Positions 48,670 to 57,722 of a stretch of DNA of 64,000 nt are shown in pieces; within the stretch, counting starts at the first letter, position 1, and every line of letters starts with the position of its first letter. This DNA comes from Geodermatophilus sp. TF02-6 (GTDB lineage Bacteria; Actinomycetota; Actinomycetes; Mycobacteriales; Geodermatophilaceae), in contig NZ_QOHF01000011.1 of NCBI RefSeq assembly GCF_003319115.1, positions 98,412 to 162,411 on the forward strand, in the 5' to 3' direction. The notes beneath the pieces are model-generated. The model saw only the letters and a list, made by a program, of their open reading frames with translations, was not told where the DNA came from and made no database searches. Position numbers and translations under genes: made by a program.

Positions 48670-49775
48670 GCCCTGCGGCGGCCGAGCCGGTCCAGTCCGC
48701 GCAGCCCCGGGGTGGCCTCGATGACCCGCGTGAAGCTCACCCGCTCGCTGGCCAGGGTGAGCGCGACGACGCCGGCGAGCAACCCGGCGCGGGCCCGGCG
48801 ACCGGGCAGCGCGGCCAGCCGCAGGCCCAGCAGCGCCCCGACCGCGTTGGCGCCGCAGTCACCGAGCATGACCCGCTCCCCCAGGTCGGCCGGCAGCACG
48901 GCCAGGCCGGCGCCGAGCGGGCCGGCGACCAGGGTGCCGGCGGGGCCGCGCAACCCGGCCGCGGCGAGGAGGGTGGCCGCCTTGGCCGCGCGGCCGGGGC
49001 GCAGGTCGAGCAGGTTGACCAGGTTCGCCGTGCCGGCCACCAGCCCGGTGGTCAGCACCGCGTCGACCACGGTGAGGCGGTGCAACGGCCCCGCTGCAGG
49101 TGGAAGGACCCCGGCCCCGTTGCAGGGTCCCGCTGCGGCCCCCTGCAGGGTCCCGCCGCGAGCCTGCGAGCGGTGGGGGGCAGGGGGTCCTTCTCCGGTG
49201 GGGGGCAAGGGGGCCCTTGTTCCACCCCTCGCAGGCTCGGGGCGGTGCCCGGGACGGGGCCGGGGACCTTGCAGGGGAGCCGATCGAGGCTCGGGGCGGT
49301 GCCCGGGACGGGGCCGGTGGGGGGCGGCGGGGTCCTCCACGAGCAGGGCCGCCGCGGCGGCGGCCGCGCCGATGCCGGCGACCTTGACCGCTCCCGCGGA
49401 GACCCGGCCGGCGCGCAGCGCCCGCAGGTGCCCGGCCAGCCCCTTGTCGCGGGCCTGCTCGGGGCGGGCGCCGGCGAGGTCGTCGTAGGCCCCCACCAGC
49501 CCGGAGACCGTGCCGACCACCGCCGCGGCCGCGCGCGTGCCGGATGGGGCGCCGGCCACCGCGCTCGCCGTCGCGGCGGCCGCCAGAGCCGGGCCGCCGA
49601 GCAGGGTCACCGGCCGGCCGGCGTAGTTGGTCCGCCGCCACGGCGCACCGGCCCGGTGCGCGGCCAGCCCGGCGGCGCCGGCCAGGCCGACCCGGGCCGC
49701 GACCGCGCCGCCGGCCGCCAGCAGCACCCGGCGGCGGGCGCCGTCCGCCCTGCCGGTCGGAAGGGAGCCGGTCAC
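48666..49775 (-). CDS. MraY/WecA-like polyprenyl-phosphate sugar-phosphate transferase, with inserted repeat
   Basis: The 369-residue membrane enzyme family transfers a sugar-1-phosphate to a polyprenyl phosphate. The late motif GDCGANAVGALLGL matches the GDxGS-type metal and substrate loop, and NLVNLLDLRPGRAAK the NLxDGxDGLA loop. Between residues about 148 and 230 lies an in-frame proline/arginine-rich stretch encoded by an interspersed repeat (49086-49331). Removing it joins the two conserved halves at LVEDP / LHRLTV. Whether the enzyme tolerates the insertion is unknown. GTG 49775 overlaps the steB stop. Confidence 0.78.
   Translation of the reverse strand: MTGSLPTGRADGARRRVLLAAGGAVAARVGLAGAAGLAAHRAGAPWRRTNYAGRPVTLLGGPALAAAATASAVAGAPSGTRAAAAVVGTVSGLVGAYDDLAGARPEQARDKGLAGHLRALRAGRVSAGAVKVAGIGAAAAAAALLVEDPAAPHRPRPGHRPEPRSAPLQGPRPRPGHRPEPARGGTRAPLPPTGEGPPAPHRSQARGGTLQGAAAGPCNGAGVLPPAAGPLHRLTVVDAVLTTGLVAGTANLVNLLDLRPGRAAKAATLLAAAGLRGPAGTLVAGPLGAGLAVLPADLGERVMLGDCGANAVGALLGLRLAALPGRRARAGLLAGVVALTLASERVSFTRVIEATPGLRGLDRLGRRRA
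49086..49331. repeat. Interspersed GC-rich repeat, copy D, inside the MraY-like gene
   Basis: About 246 bases match the repeat family: 49141-49170 is identical to 445-474 of copy A, and 49226-49262 resembles copy B. Two internal copies of CGAGGCTCGGGGCGGTGCCC-like sequence occur. The reading frame of the host gene stays open through all of it. Confidence 0.85.
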
Positions 49776-50722
49776 GGGGTGGTGCCGGGGACCGGCGGCA
49801 CCGGCTGGGTGTCCTCACCCGTGCCGTAGGCGCCCGAGGTGCCCTGGCTCTCCCGCCCGAGGGCGAGCACCGTGCTGATCCGGCCGGACGCCGACCCGAC
49901 GTTGTCGACGGTCGACACCGCGGCGGACAGCTCCGGGTCGGCCCGGATGACGCCGATCAGACCCGTGTCACCGGCCGAGGCGGCGTCGCCGGCGACGACG
50001 ACACCGGAGCCGGCGGCGTCCAGGGCCTGCACCAGATCGACCAGCGTGCCGGTGCGCGCCTGGGCCTGCTCGTCGGGCAAGCCGCCGGCGGTGAGCACCA
50101 CCGCGTAGTCCGCCGGCGCGACCGCGGGCGACTCCTGCTCGAGCACACCGAGGGCCCGCAGGCCCGCCAGCACGGAGGAGAGCGCGGCGGTGCCCGGCGC
50201 CGCGCCGGAGCCGGCCGGGCGCATGAGCACCTGCGCGAGCAGCGACCCGACCAGCTGCCCGGTGTCGTCGGTCTCGGGCAGGGTGAGCCCGGTGGGCAGG
50301 CCCGGGCCGGTGACGTAGCTCTGCAGGCCGGCGGCGGTCGCCGGGTCGTTGTACTCCGGCTGCAGCCGGAGGGTGCCGGTGACCGTGCCACCGGCCTGGC
50401 CGACCAGGGTGGCGACGTCGTCCACCGTCTCCGCGGCGACCTCGTCGCCGACGGCGAGCAGCAGCACGCCGCGGCCGGTGAGGCTGCCGGTGACCAGGGC
50501 CGGGGCGACGGCCTCCTCGAAGGCCTCGCCGGTGGCCACCTGGCCCTGCAGCTGACGGTTGGTGTCCTCCAGGTCGCGCTTGTCCTGGGTCAGCGCGCTC
50601 ACCTGGTTCTCGAGGTCGGAGAGGATCGGCTGGTTGAGCGCGGTGGTGCCGATGACGATGCCGAGCGCCACGGCCAGGAACACCGCGATCAGCGAGACCA
50701 GGTGGTAGCGGAAGTCGATCAC
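49772..50722 (-). CDS. steB: SteB/MctB-family membrane-anchored protein
   Basis: The 316-residue protein begins VIDFRYHLVSLIAVFLAVAL with a membrane helix (about 8-28) and a coiled coil (to about 65), then an extracytoplasmic domain. It matches the family annotated as copper transporter MctB in mycobacteria and SteB in corynebacteria, where it works with SteA in cell separation. GTG 50722 overlaps the steA stop by four bases; upstream frames belong to steA. The cysteine-poor sequence argues against a direct metal role. Confidence 0.9.
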   Translation of the reverse strand: MIDFRYHLVSLIAVFLAVALGIVIGTTALNQPILSDLENQVSALTQDKRDLEDTNRQLQGQVATGEAFEEAVAPALVTGSLTGRGVLLLAVGDEVAAETVDDVATLVGQAGGTVTGTLRLQPEYNDPATAAGLQSYVTGPGLPTGLTLPETDDTGQLVGSLLAQVLMRPAGSGAAPGTAALSSVLAGLRALGVLEQESPAVAPADYAVVLTAGGLPDEQAQARTGTLVDLVQALDAAGSGVVVAGDAASAGDTGLIGVIRADPELSAAVSTVDNVGSASGRISTVLALGRESQGTSGAYGTGEDTQPVPPVPGTTP

Positions 50723-51906
50723 GAGAAGAGGTTCTCCAGCCAGAACACGAAGCTGTTCCATTGGTCGACCAGCAGGTCGAAGTAGACCCGGCCGGCCGCC
50801 GACACCGCGAGCGCCGAGCCGATCGCCACGAAGGCGGCCAGCACCAGCACGACCAGCGCGGTGGTCGAGATGCGGCTGCGGTAGAGCCGGCTGACCCCCT
50901 TGGCGTCGACGAGCTTGCCGCCCAGCCGCAGCCGGGTGAGGAAGGTCGAGGCCATGCCGCCGCGGCCCTTGTCGAGGAACTCGACCAGCGTGGCGTGCGT
51001 GCCGACGGCGACGATGAGCGTGGCGCCCTTCTCGTCGGCGAGCAGCATCGCGATGTCCTCGCTGGTGGCCGCGGCCGGGAAGGTGATCGCGTCGACGCCG
51101 AGGTCCTGGACCCGGGCCAGGCCGGGCGCGCGCCCGTCGGCGTAGGCGTGCACGACCACCTCGGCGCCGCTCCTGAGGACCTCGTCGCTCACCGAGTCCA
51201 TGTCGCCGATGATCATGTCCGGCTGGTAGCCGGCCTCCGTGAGCGCGTCGGCGCCGCCGTCGACGCCGATGAGCACCGGCCGGTAGTCGCGGATGTAGGA
51301 CCGCAGCGCCTGCAGGTCCTCCTTGTAGTCGTACCCGCGGACGACGACGAGGACGTGCCGGCCCTCGATCGGCGTGGTCACGTCGGGGACGCCGACGCCG
51401 TCGAGCAGCAGCGCGCGCTCGCGCTTCATGTACTCCATCGTGTTGGCGGCGAACGCCTCGAGCTGGACCGACAGCCCGGCCCTGGCCTCGGCCATCGACT
51501 CGGCGACCGTCTCCGCGGTCTGCGCGGTGCCCTCGGCGACGACGGTGCCGTCCTCGAGCAGCAGCCGGTTGCCGTCGACGCGGACCGTCGTCCCCTCCTT
51601 GACCGCGGACACGACCTCCCGGCCCACGGAGTCGACCAGCGGGATGCCGGCCTCGACGAGGATCTGCGGGCCGAGGTTCGGATAGCGGCCGGAGGTGCTG
51701 GGCGCGGCGTTGACGACCGCGGCGACCCGGCAGGCGACCAGCGAGTCGGCGCTGACCCGGTCGATGTCGACGTGGTCGATGACCGCGACGTCGCCGGGGC
51801 GCAGCCGCTTGGTGAGGTTCTTGGTGCGTCGGTCCAGACGCACGGTGCCGGTCACTCCGGGTGCCGCTTCGGGGGGCCGGCCACGGCGGAGGGAGCCGAT
51901 GCGCAT
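50719..51906 (-). CDS. steA: Cytokinetic-ring protein SteA
   Basis: The 395-residue protein has a thiamine-pyrophosphokinase-like domain (VLIGVDGGADALTEAGYQPD, then MIIGDMDSVSD) and a C-terminal membrane helix near 345-370. SteA proteins localise to the division septum in corynebacteria and influence peptidoglycan hydrolase activity. The start ATG 51906 gives MRIGSLRRGR; an upstream start is possible. The gene leads a run of six overlapping genes (steA, steB, MraY-like, flippase, GT4, phosphatase-like). Confidence 0.92.
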   Translation of the reverse strand: MRIGSLRRGRPPEAAPGVTGTVRLDRRTKNLTKRLRPGDVAVIDHVDIDRVSADSLVACRVAAVVNAAPSTSGRYPNLGPQILVEAGIPLVDSVGREVVSAVKEGTTVRVDGNRLLLEDGTVVAEGTAQTAETVAESMAEARAGLSVQLEAFAANTMEYMKRERALLLDGVGVPDVTTPIEGRHVLVVVRGYDYKEDLQALRSYIRDYRPVLIGVDGGADALTEAGYQPDMIIGDMDSVSDEVLRSGAEVVVHAYADGRAPGLARVQDLGVDAITFPAAATSEDIAMLLADEKGATLIVAVGTHATLVEFLDKGRGGMASTFLTRLRLGGKLVDAKGVSRLYRSRISTTALVVLVLAAFVAIGSALAVSAAGRVYFDLLVDQWNSFVFWLENLFS

Positions 51907-52030
51907 GGCCTGCACTCTCCCACGCGGGCTCCGGCCCACCGTCGTCCGACGCGCAGCGTCGATGGTCCTCTCACCCACAGTGACCGACACCACGGGAGAG
52001 GCGACACGCCGAGTACACCTGCCGCGCAGA

Positions 52031-52064
52031 CTCTGGTGAGACCCTCACCAGAGCTGTCTAGCGT
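52031..52064 (+). promoter_or_regulatory. Operator palindrome and -10 box of the TetR gene
   Basis: CTCTGGTGAG and CTCACCAGAG form a perfect inverted repeat (52031-52053) with a 3-base centre. A TAGCGT -10 box at 52059-52064 follows, seven bases before the GTG. The operator covers the -35 region, so autorepression by the encoded TetR protein is likely, from a leaderless mRNA. Confidence 0.7.
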
Positions 52065-52071
52065 TGCCCGG

Positions 52072-52944
52072 GTGACAGGCGGGGCGCACGCAGTCGGCCG
52101 CACGGACGAGGACGACGTCCGGCCGGCCGCCCCTGAAGCCGCCGTCCGAGCGGTGCCGGCCGCTCCTGTGCCGCCCGGCCCGGCGCAGGACGACCCGCCG
52201 TCCGACGAGGCGCCACCCCCGCTGCCGGGTGCCACCACGCCGGCGACTCCCCCGCCGGGTGGCGCGCCGCAGGCCGAGCCGGCCGCCCGCGGACGGCGCG
52301 GGCGGCGGCGGCGCGGCCCGGGCCTGCGCGAGCGGCGCCGTCAGCAGACCCGTGCCACGATCGTCGACGCCGCCGCGGAGCTGTTCGCCGAGCGCGGGTT
52401 CGACGCGGTCAGCGTGGTGGAGATCGCCCAGCGCGCCGGCGTGGTCGAGAAGACCGTGTTCAACCACTTCCCGGTCAAGGAGGGGCTGGTCTTCGAGGCC
52501 GATCCTCCGATGCGGGCCGCCCTGCTCGACGCCGTCCGCACCCGCCCGGCCGGGGAGTCGGTGACCGCGGCGGCGGGCACCTTCGTCGTCCGGGCGATGG
52601 GCGGGCTGGGAGCTCCGGAGGCCGCCGCCGGCGTGGCGGAGATGGCGCGGGTCATCCGCGGCAGCCGCACGTTGCAGGTGCGCGAGCGCGAGATCCTGGG
52701 TGAGCTGACCACCGCGCTCGCCGAGCTCATCGCCGAGGAGACCCGCGCGGAGCCGGGCGAGCTGGCGCCGTGGCTGGCCGCCCACGCCGTGCTCAGCCTG
52801 TACGCGGGGCTGCTCGAGCTGGCCCGTGACCGCGTGCTGGCGGGGATGACCGGGCCGGAGCTCTCCGCCGAGCTGCTCGCCCGCGGCGGGCGGGGCCTGG
52901 CCCTGCTGCAGTTCGGTCTGGCGGGCTACGCCAAGCGGCGATGA
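52072..52944 (+). CDS. TetR-family regulator with long disordered N-terminus
   Basis: This 290-residue protein carries a Pro/Ala-rich extension of about 85 residues before the TetR helix-turn-helix (TRATIVDAAAELFAERGFDA, VSVVEIAQRAGVVEKTVFNH). The C-terminal ligand domain is unclassified. GTG 52072 is chosen because a -10 box and palindrome lie just upstream, with no ribosome site. The extension is unusually long for the family; internal starts closer to the HTH are possible. It is divergent from steA, 165 bases away, and might control that operon. Confidence 0.83.
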   Translation: MTGGAHAVGRTDEDDVRPAAPEAAVRAVPAAPVPPGPAQDDPPSDEAPPPLPGATTPATPPPGGAPQAEPAARGRRGRRRRGPGLRERRRQQTRATIVDAAAELFAERGFDAVSVVEIAQRAGVVEKTVFNHFPVKEGLVFEADPPMRAALLDAVRTRPAGESVTAAAGTFVVRAMGGLGAPEAAAGVAEMARVIRGSRTLQVREREILGELTTALAELIAEETRAEPGELAPWLAAHAVLSLYAGLLELARDRVLAGMTGPELSAELLARGGRGLALLQFGLAGYAKRR

Positions 52945-53087
52945 CGCGATGACACCGCCGTCCTACCGGACGGCACCGCGACCACGTGCCGTCCCCGACC
53001 TGCGCGGAGCCGGCCCGGCCGCTCGTCGGGGAGCCCTCCGGCCCCACTCGTCGGACCGCTCCGCAAGGCGACCCCGCTCGGGAGCCG

Positions 53088-53105
53088 CCCCGCGAGGAGG
53101 CGGGG
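53088..53105. terminator. Short hairpin between convergent TetR and methyltransferase genes
   Basis: CCCCGC and GCGGGG pair with a 6-base loop directly beside the methyltransferase stop. The stem is only 6 bp, so it is a modest candidate. Confidence 0.4.
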
Positions 53106-53822
53106 TCAGACCTGGAGCTGCAGGACGCGCAGCAGGTGGGTGGCCCGGTCCCCGGGGAACTCCGGATCCCGGGTGAACAGGGCGACGGCGACCATGTACT
53201 CGTCCTCGCCGGCCCACCCCCGGCCCTCGGCGCACAGCCGGCGTATCTGCGCGTGCACCTTGGGCTCGCTGCTGTAGGGCCCGAAGTCCAGGCCCATGGC
53301 CACGAAGTTGACCACCCGGTACCCCAGGTCCCGCGCCGTCTCCAGGGTCGCGACGGGGTCGGAGTAGCTGGGCACGGTGGTGACGACGTGCTCGAACCCG
53401 GCCTTGAGCAGCTCCAGGACCTGGTCGTGGCCGGACGGGCCACCCCAGAGCTCCGGCATGCGGATGTCGCAGTCGGGGGCAGGGAGGTAGCCGGGGTTGG
53501 CGATCACCGTGGGCGGCGAGGCGCCGCCGGCGGCGTGCGCCCGTTCGAAGAAGTCACCGACCTCGACGGTGTACCGGTCGGCCACGCCGCGGACGGCGAT
53601 GTTCTCCCTCGCCTGGTCGACGGAGGAGGCGCTGATGTCGTAGCTGTGCACGCGCAGCCGCGGCAGTACGCGGACCGCGTCGGCGATGGCGGACGCATCA
53701 CCGCTGCCCAGCTCCAGGACACCGGCCTGCTCCCATCCCAGTTCCCGGCAGTAGTGCTGGAGCAGGATGCAGACCGAGGAGCCGTAGTGGGCCGATTCGT
53801 CGGCGGAGGAGAACCAGCTCAC
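53106..53822 (-). CDS. Class I SAM-dependent methyltransferase
   Basis: The 238-residue protein has motif I VLELGSGDASAIADA (about 40-54), an acidic second motif LRVHSYDISASS, and an NPGY tetrapeptide (TVIANPGYLP) like the NPPY motif of amide N-methyltransferases such as PrmC. The substrate is therefore an amide or exocyclic amine at best guess. It stands alone between the TetR gene and recN. A GTG start without a clear ribosome site. Confidence 0.8.
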   Translation of the reverse strand: MSWFSSADESAHYGSSVCILLQHYCRELGWEQAGVLELGSGDASAIADAVRVLPRLRVHSYDISASSVDQARENIAVRGVADRYTVEVGDFFERAHAAGGASPPTVIANPGYLPAPDCDIRMPELWGGPSGHDQVLELLKAGFEHVVTTVPSYSDPVATLETARDLGYRVVNFVAMGLDFGPYSSEPKVHAQIRRLCAEGRGWAGEDEYMVAVALFTRDPEFPGDRATHLLRVLQLQV

Positions 53823-53952
53823 CGGGCAGCACCCCAGCTCTGATGGGCGGCCTCGCGGCCGTCGATGCTGATCGGGGATCGGTTGCGCACGACCGGCGGC
53901 TACCCCGCTCGGCGCGCGGCCATGCCTGCGCCCCCGACGGGGCGCGGCGCGG

Positions 53953-55872
53953 TCAGGCGGCCGTCCTGGCCGTCGCCGCCACCTCCAGCAGTTCGCGGGC
54001 GTGCGCCTGGCCGGTGCCGCTGTCGGCGAGCCCGGAGAGCATGCGGGCCAGCTCCCGCACCCGGTCCTCGCCGTCGACGGCGCGGATGTCGGTGGCCGTC
54101 ACACCGGCGCCGGTGTCCGGGGACTTGTCGACCACCAGGTGGGTGTCGGCGAACGCCGCGACCTGGGCCAGGTGGGTGACGACGACGACCTGGTGGTCGC
54201 GGGCCAGCCGGGCCAGCCGCCGGCCGATCTCGCCGGCCGCCTGGCCGCCGACGCCCGCGTCGACCTCGTCGAACACCATGACCGGCACCGGATCGGCACC
54301 GGCGAAGACCACCTCGATGGCGAGCATGACCCGGGACAGCTCGCCGCCGGAGGCCCCCCGGTGCACCGGCCGGGGCGGGGCGCCGGGGTGGGCGGCCATG
54401 AGCAGGGCCACCTCGTCGAGGCCCTCGGGCCCCGGGTGGTCGAGGTCGCTGTCGATCGCGAAGGAGACGCGGGCGCTCCTCATCGCCAGCCCGGCCAGCT
54501 CCCGGCCGACCTCGGCGGCGAACCCGTCCGCGGCCGCACGCCGACCGGCCGAGACCTGCGCGCCGAGGTCGGCGACCTCGGCGCGGGCGGCGTCCCGGGC
54601 GGCCTCCAGGGCCTGCAGGGCCTCGTCGGAGACGTCGAGCTCGTCCAGGCGCCGGCGGGCGTCCTCGGCCCAGGCCAGGACGCCGGCGGCGCCGTCCCCC
54701 GGGTCGGCGTACTTGCGCACCAGCGCGGTGATCGCCGCCCGGCGGTCCATCACCTCGGCCAGTCGCGCGGGATCGGCGTCGAGGTCGGCGACGTAGGTGG
54801 CCAGCTGGCCGGCGACGTCGGACACCACCGCGACGGCGTCGCCGAGGTCCTGCGCCAACAGGAGGAGCGTGGGGTCGTCGGAACCGGCCAGCGCTCGCTG
54901 GGCGATCGCCAGCGCCGCGGTGGCGTCCTGCGGCAGGTCCTCGCCGAGGTCGCCGATGACGTCGCCGACCAGGGCCACGCGGGCCTCGTCGGCTGCGGCG
55001 CGCAGCGCGTCGGCGTCGGACAGCCGCCGCGCCTGCGTGTCGAGCTCCTCGTCCTCGCCGGGCTGGGGAGCGACCGCCTCGATCTCCTGCAGCCCGTGCC
55101 GCAGCACGTCGGCGGCCTGCGCCAGTTCGCGGGCCTGCCCGCGGCGGCGCTCGAGGTCGCCGGCCAGCTGTCGCCAGCGGACGTGGGCCTGCCGGTAGCG
55201 CTCCAGCAGCGCGAGGTGGGCAGGTCCCGCGTAGCGGTCCAGCGCCCGGCGCTGCTCGGCGGGGCGGGACAGCCGCAGCTGGTCGCTCTGCCCGTGCACG
55301 GCCAGCAGCCCCTCGGCCAGCTCGGCGATCACGCCGACGGGGACGCTGCGGCCGCCCAGGTGGGCCCGCGACCGGCCTTCGGCGCTCACCGTGCGGGCGA
55401 GGATGAGGGTGCCGTCGTCGTCGGGTTCGGCGCCGGCGTCGGCCGCCCGCTCCCAGACCGGCGAGTCGGGTGACAGGGCGAGCCGGCCCTCGACGCCGGC
55501 CCGCCCGCCCGCGCGCACCCGGCCGGGGTCGGCGCGGCCGCCGAACAGCAGGGTCAGGCCGGTGACCACCATCGTCTTGCCGGCGCCGGTCTCGCCGGTC
55601 ACGACCGTGAGGCCGTCGCCGAGCTCGAGGGTGACGTCATCGATGGCCCCGAGCCCGCGGATGCGCAGCTCGGTCAGCCGGCCCGGCCGCGCCGCGCTGC
55701 CCGGCCCGGCGGCGTCCGGGTCCCGTGCCGCCGGCGGCTCACCCGGCCGGACCTGCCCGGCCTGCCGCGCCGGCTCCGGCTGCTGCGCGTCCTCCCCGGA
55801 CCGGGCCGGCTCTCCCCGCCCGGCCGCCCGCGGCCGCCGCTGTGCCTCACGCGTCGTCGTCCGTGCCGCCAC
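53953..55872 (-). CDS. recN: DNA repair protein RecN
   Basis: The 639-residue SMC-like protein acts in recombinational repair of double-strand breaks. Walker A GETGAGKTMVV (about 93-103), the long coiled-coil arms, a signature GGELSRVMLAIEVV and Walker B MVFDEVDAGVGG are present. A 65-residue Ala/Pro/Arg-rich extension precedes the conserved start LTELRIRGLGAIDD; the true start may be later but no good codon is in frame. It overlaps nadK by 26 bases, the conserved nadK-recN order of actinobacteria. Confidence 0.93.
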   Translation of the reverse strand: MAARTTTREAQRRPRAAGRGEPARSGEDAQQPEPARQAGQVRPGEPPAARDPDAAGPGSAARPGRLTELRIRGLGAIDDVTLELGDGLTVVTGETGAGKTMVVTGLTLLFGGRADPGRVRAGGRAGVEGRLALSPDSPVWERAADAGAEPDDDGTLILARTVSAEGRSRAHLGGRSVPVGVIAELAEGLLAVHGQSDQLRLSRPAEQRRALDRYAGPAHLALLERYRQAHVRWRQLAGDLERRRGQARELAQAADVLRHGLQEIEAVAPQPGEDEELDTQARRLSDADALRAAADEARVALVGDVIGDLGEDLPQDATAALAIAQRALAGSDDPTLLLLAQDLGDAVAVVSDVAGQLATYVADLDADPARLAEVMDRRAAITALVRKYADPGDGAAGVLAWAEDARRRLDELDVSDEALQALEAARDAARAEVADLGAQVSAGRRAAADGFAAEVGRELAGLAMRSARVSFAIDSDLDHPGPEGLDEVALLMAAHPGAPPRPVHRGASGGELSRVMLAIEVVFAGADPVPVMVFDEVDAGVGGQAAGEIGRRLARLARDHQVVVVTHLAQVAAFADTHLVVDKSPDTGAGVTATDIRAVDGEDRVRELARMLSGLADSGTGQAHARELLEVAATARTAA

Positions 55873-56881
55873 CGCGGCCCTCCTTCCCCGTGTCCCCGCG
55901 GACGAAGTCGCGGGTCAGCACGTTGCGCGGCGGGCGCAGCTCGTGGCCCGGGTCGTGGGTGCGGGCGTCGCGGAACCCGCGCACGGGCAGCCCGAACTTG
56001 GCGACCAGCCGGTCGCCGAAGGTGGTCGCGTGCACCCGCGCGATCCGCACCGGCCGTGCGGCGCGGTGCACGTCGACCCGGCCGCCCTCGGGCACCTCCA
56101 GCGCCCGCCGGCCGTCGGCGGAGACCCGGGCCCGGTTGCCGTCGATGGGGAGCGCGACGGTGAGCACCGAGTCCGGTGAGGTGACCAGCGGCCGACCGAA
56201 GAGGGCGTGGGCGTTGGAGGGCACCACCAGCATCGCCTCGACGTCGGGCCACACCACCGGACCGCCGGCGGAGAAGGCATAGGCCGTGGACCCGGTCGGC
56301 GTGGAGAACAGGATCCCGTCGCAACCGAAGCTGGTCAGCGGGCGACCGTCGATGGCGAGGACGACGTCGAGCACCCGCGAGCGCACGGTCTTCTCCACCG
56401 ACGCCTCGTTGAGCGCCCACGTGCCGCCGACGACCGCGCCGGCGGCGTCGAGGACGTCGACCTCGATGGCCAGCCGCTTCTCCACCGAGTACTCGCAGCG
56501 CTCGATGGCGGTGAGCGCCTCCTCGACCGCCTCGGGCTCGGTCTCGGCGAGGAAGCCGACCCGCCCCAGGTTGACGCCCATGAGCGCGGCGTTGCTGTAG
56601 CGGGCCAGCTCGGCGGCGCGCAGGAAGGTGCCGTCCCCACCGAACACCATGACGATCTCGGCGCCACGGGCCGCCTCGGCGTCGGCGGGCACGACCTGGG
56701 CCCCCTCGATGCCCAGGGCCTCGGCCTCGTCCTCCAGCAGCCGCACGGTGATGCCCGCCCTCGCCAACCGGGCGGCCGACCTGCGGGCGAGCTCGACGAT
56801 GTCCTGGCGGCCGGTGTGCACGGCCAGCAGGACGTGACGGGTCCCGCTCGGCGGCCACGAGGTGGGATTGACCTCTGTCAC
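55847..56881 (-). CDS. nadK: NAD kinase
   Basis: The 344-residue kinase phosphorylates NAD to NADP. The GGDGTFLRAAE motif (about 81-91), GVNLGRVGFLAE, and the NE/D loop ALNEASVEK with DGILFSTPTGSTAYAFSAGG are complete. GTG 56881 follows GAGGAGG by four bases. The C-terminal 35 residues are charged and Gly-rich. It lies between tlyA and recN. Confidence 0.95.
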   Translation of the reverse strand: MTEVNPTSWPPSGTRHVLLAVHTGRQDIVELARRSAARLARAGITVRLLEDEAEALGIEGAQVVPADAEAARGAEIVMVFGGDGTFLRAAELARYSNAALMGVNLGRVGFLAETEPEAVEEALTAIERCEYSVEKRLAIEVDVLDAAGAVVGGTWALNEASVEKTVRSRVLDVVLAIDGRPLTSFGCDGILFSTPTGSTAYAFSAGGPVVWPDVEAMLVVPSNAHALFGRPLVTSPDSVLTVALPIDGNRARVSADGRRALEVPEGGRVDVHRAARPVRIARVHATTFGDRLVAKFGLPVRGFRDARTHDPGHELRPPRNVLTRDFVRGDTGKEGRGGGTDDDA

Positions 56882-56924
56882 GTGTCCTCCTCGGGAGCGC
56901 CGGCTGCGGTGCTCGGTCCCTGCG

Positions 56925-57722
56925 TCACGATGGTCCTTCCTCGACGGCGCGGCGCACGTCCTGCTCCCGCGGCGGGCCGGCGTCCCGGCGCAGCCACAGG
57001 AAGAACTCCACGTTGCCCGCCGGGCCCGGCAGCGGGCTGGCGACCACCCCGGCGGTTCCCCAGCCCAGCTCGGCGGCCCCGCGGGCGACCTGCAGCACCG
57101 CGTCCTGCCGGTGCGCGGGATCCCGCACCACACCCCCGGCACCGAGCCGTTCGCGGCCGACCTCGAACTGCGGCTTCACCATGGGCAGCAGGTCGGCCGT
57201 CTCGGTGGCGCAGGCGCTCAGCGCGGGCAGCACCAGCCGCAGCGAGATGAACGACAGGTCGGCCACGACCAGGTCGACCGGCCCGTCGATCTGCTCGGGG
57301 GTCAGCGTCCGGACGTTGGTGCGCTCGCGCACCCGCACCCGCTCGTCGGTGCGCAGCGACCAGGCCAGCTCGCCGTAGCCGACGTCGACGGCGACGACCT
57401 CCCGCGCCCCCCGGCGCAGCAGCACCTCGGTGAAGCCGCCGGTGGAGGCGCCGGCGTCCAGGGCGCGGCGGCCGTCGACGGCGACGGGGAGAGCGTCGAG
57501 GGCGCCGAGCAGCTTGTGCGCGCCCCGAGAGACCCAGCTCGGCCGGTCGGGGTCGGCGCGGACGACGACGGGGGTGTCGGCGCCCACCCCCGTGGCGGGC
57601 TTCGTGGCGGCCCGCCCGGAGACGGCGACCCGGCCCTCGGCGATCAAGGTGACGGCGTGCTCCCGGGACCGGGCCAGGCCCCGCCGCACGAGCTCCGCGT
57701 CGAGCCTGCTGCGGCGGGCCAT
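56925..57722 (-). CDS. tlyA: TlyA-family rRNA 2'-O-methyltransferase
   Basis: The 265-residue protein has an N-terminal S4 domain (RLDAELVRRGLARSREHAVT) and a class I methyltransferase fold with ALDAGASTGGFTEVLLRRGA, DLVVADLSFISLRLVLP and MVKPQFEVGRE. It methylates 16S and 23S rRNA cytidines; in mycobacteria its loss gives capreomycin resistance. It overlaps the small upstream gene by one base and precedes nadK by 43 bases. Confidence 0.94.
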   Translation of the reverse strand: MARRSRLDAELVRRGLARSREHAVTLIAEGRVAVSGRAATKPATGVGADTPVVVRADPDRPSWVSRGAHKLLGALDALPVAVDGRRALDAGASTGGFTEVLLRRGAREVVAVDVGYGELAWSLRTDERVRVRERTNVRTLTPEQIDGPVDLVVADLSFISLRLVLPALSACATETADLLPMVKPQFEVGRERLGAGGVVRDPAHRQDAVLQVARGAAELGWGTAGVVASPLPGPAGNVEFFLWLRRDAGPPREQDVRRAVEEGPS

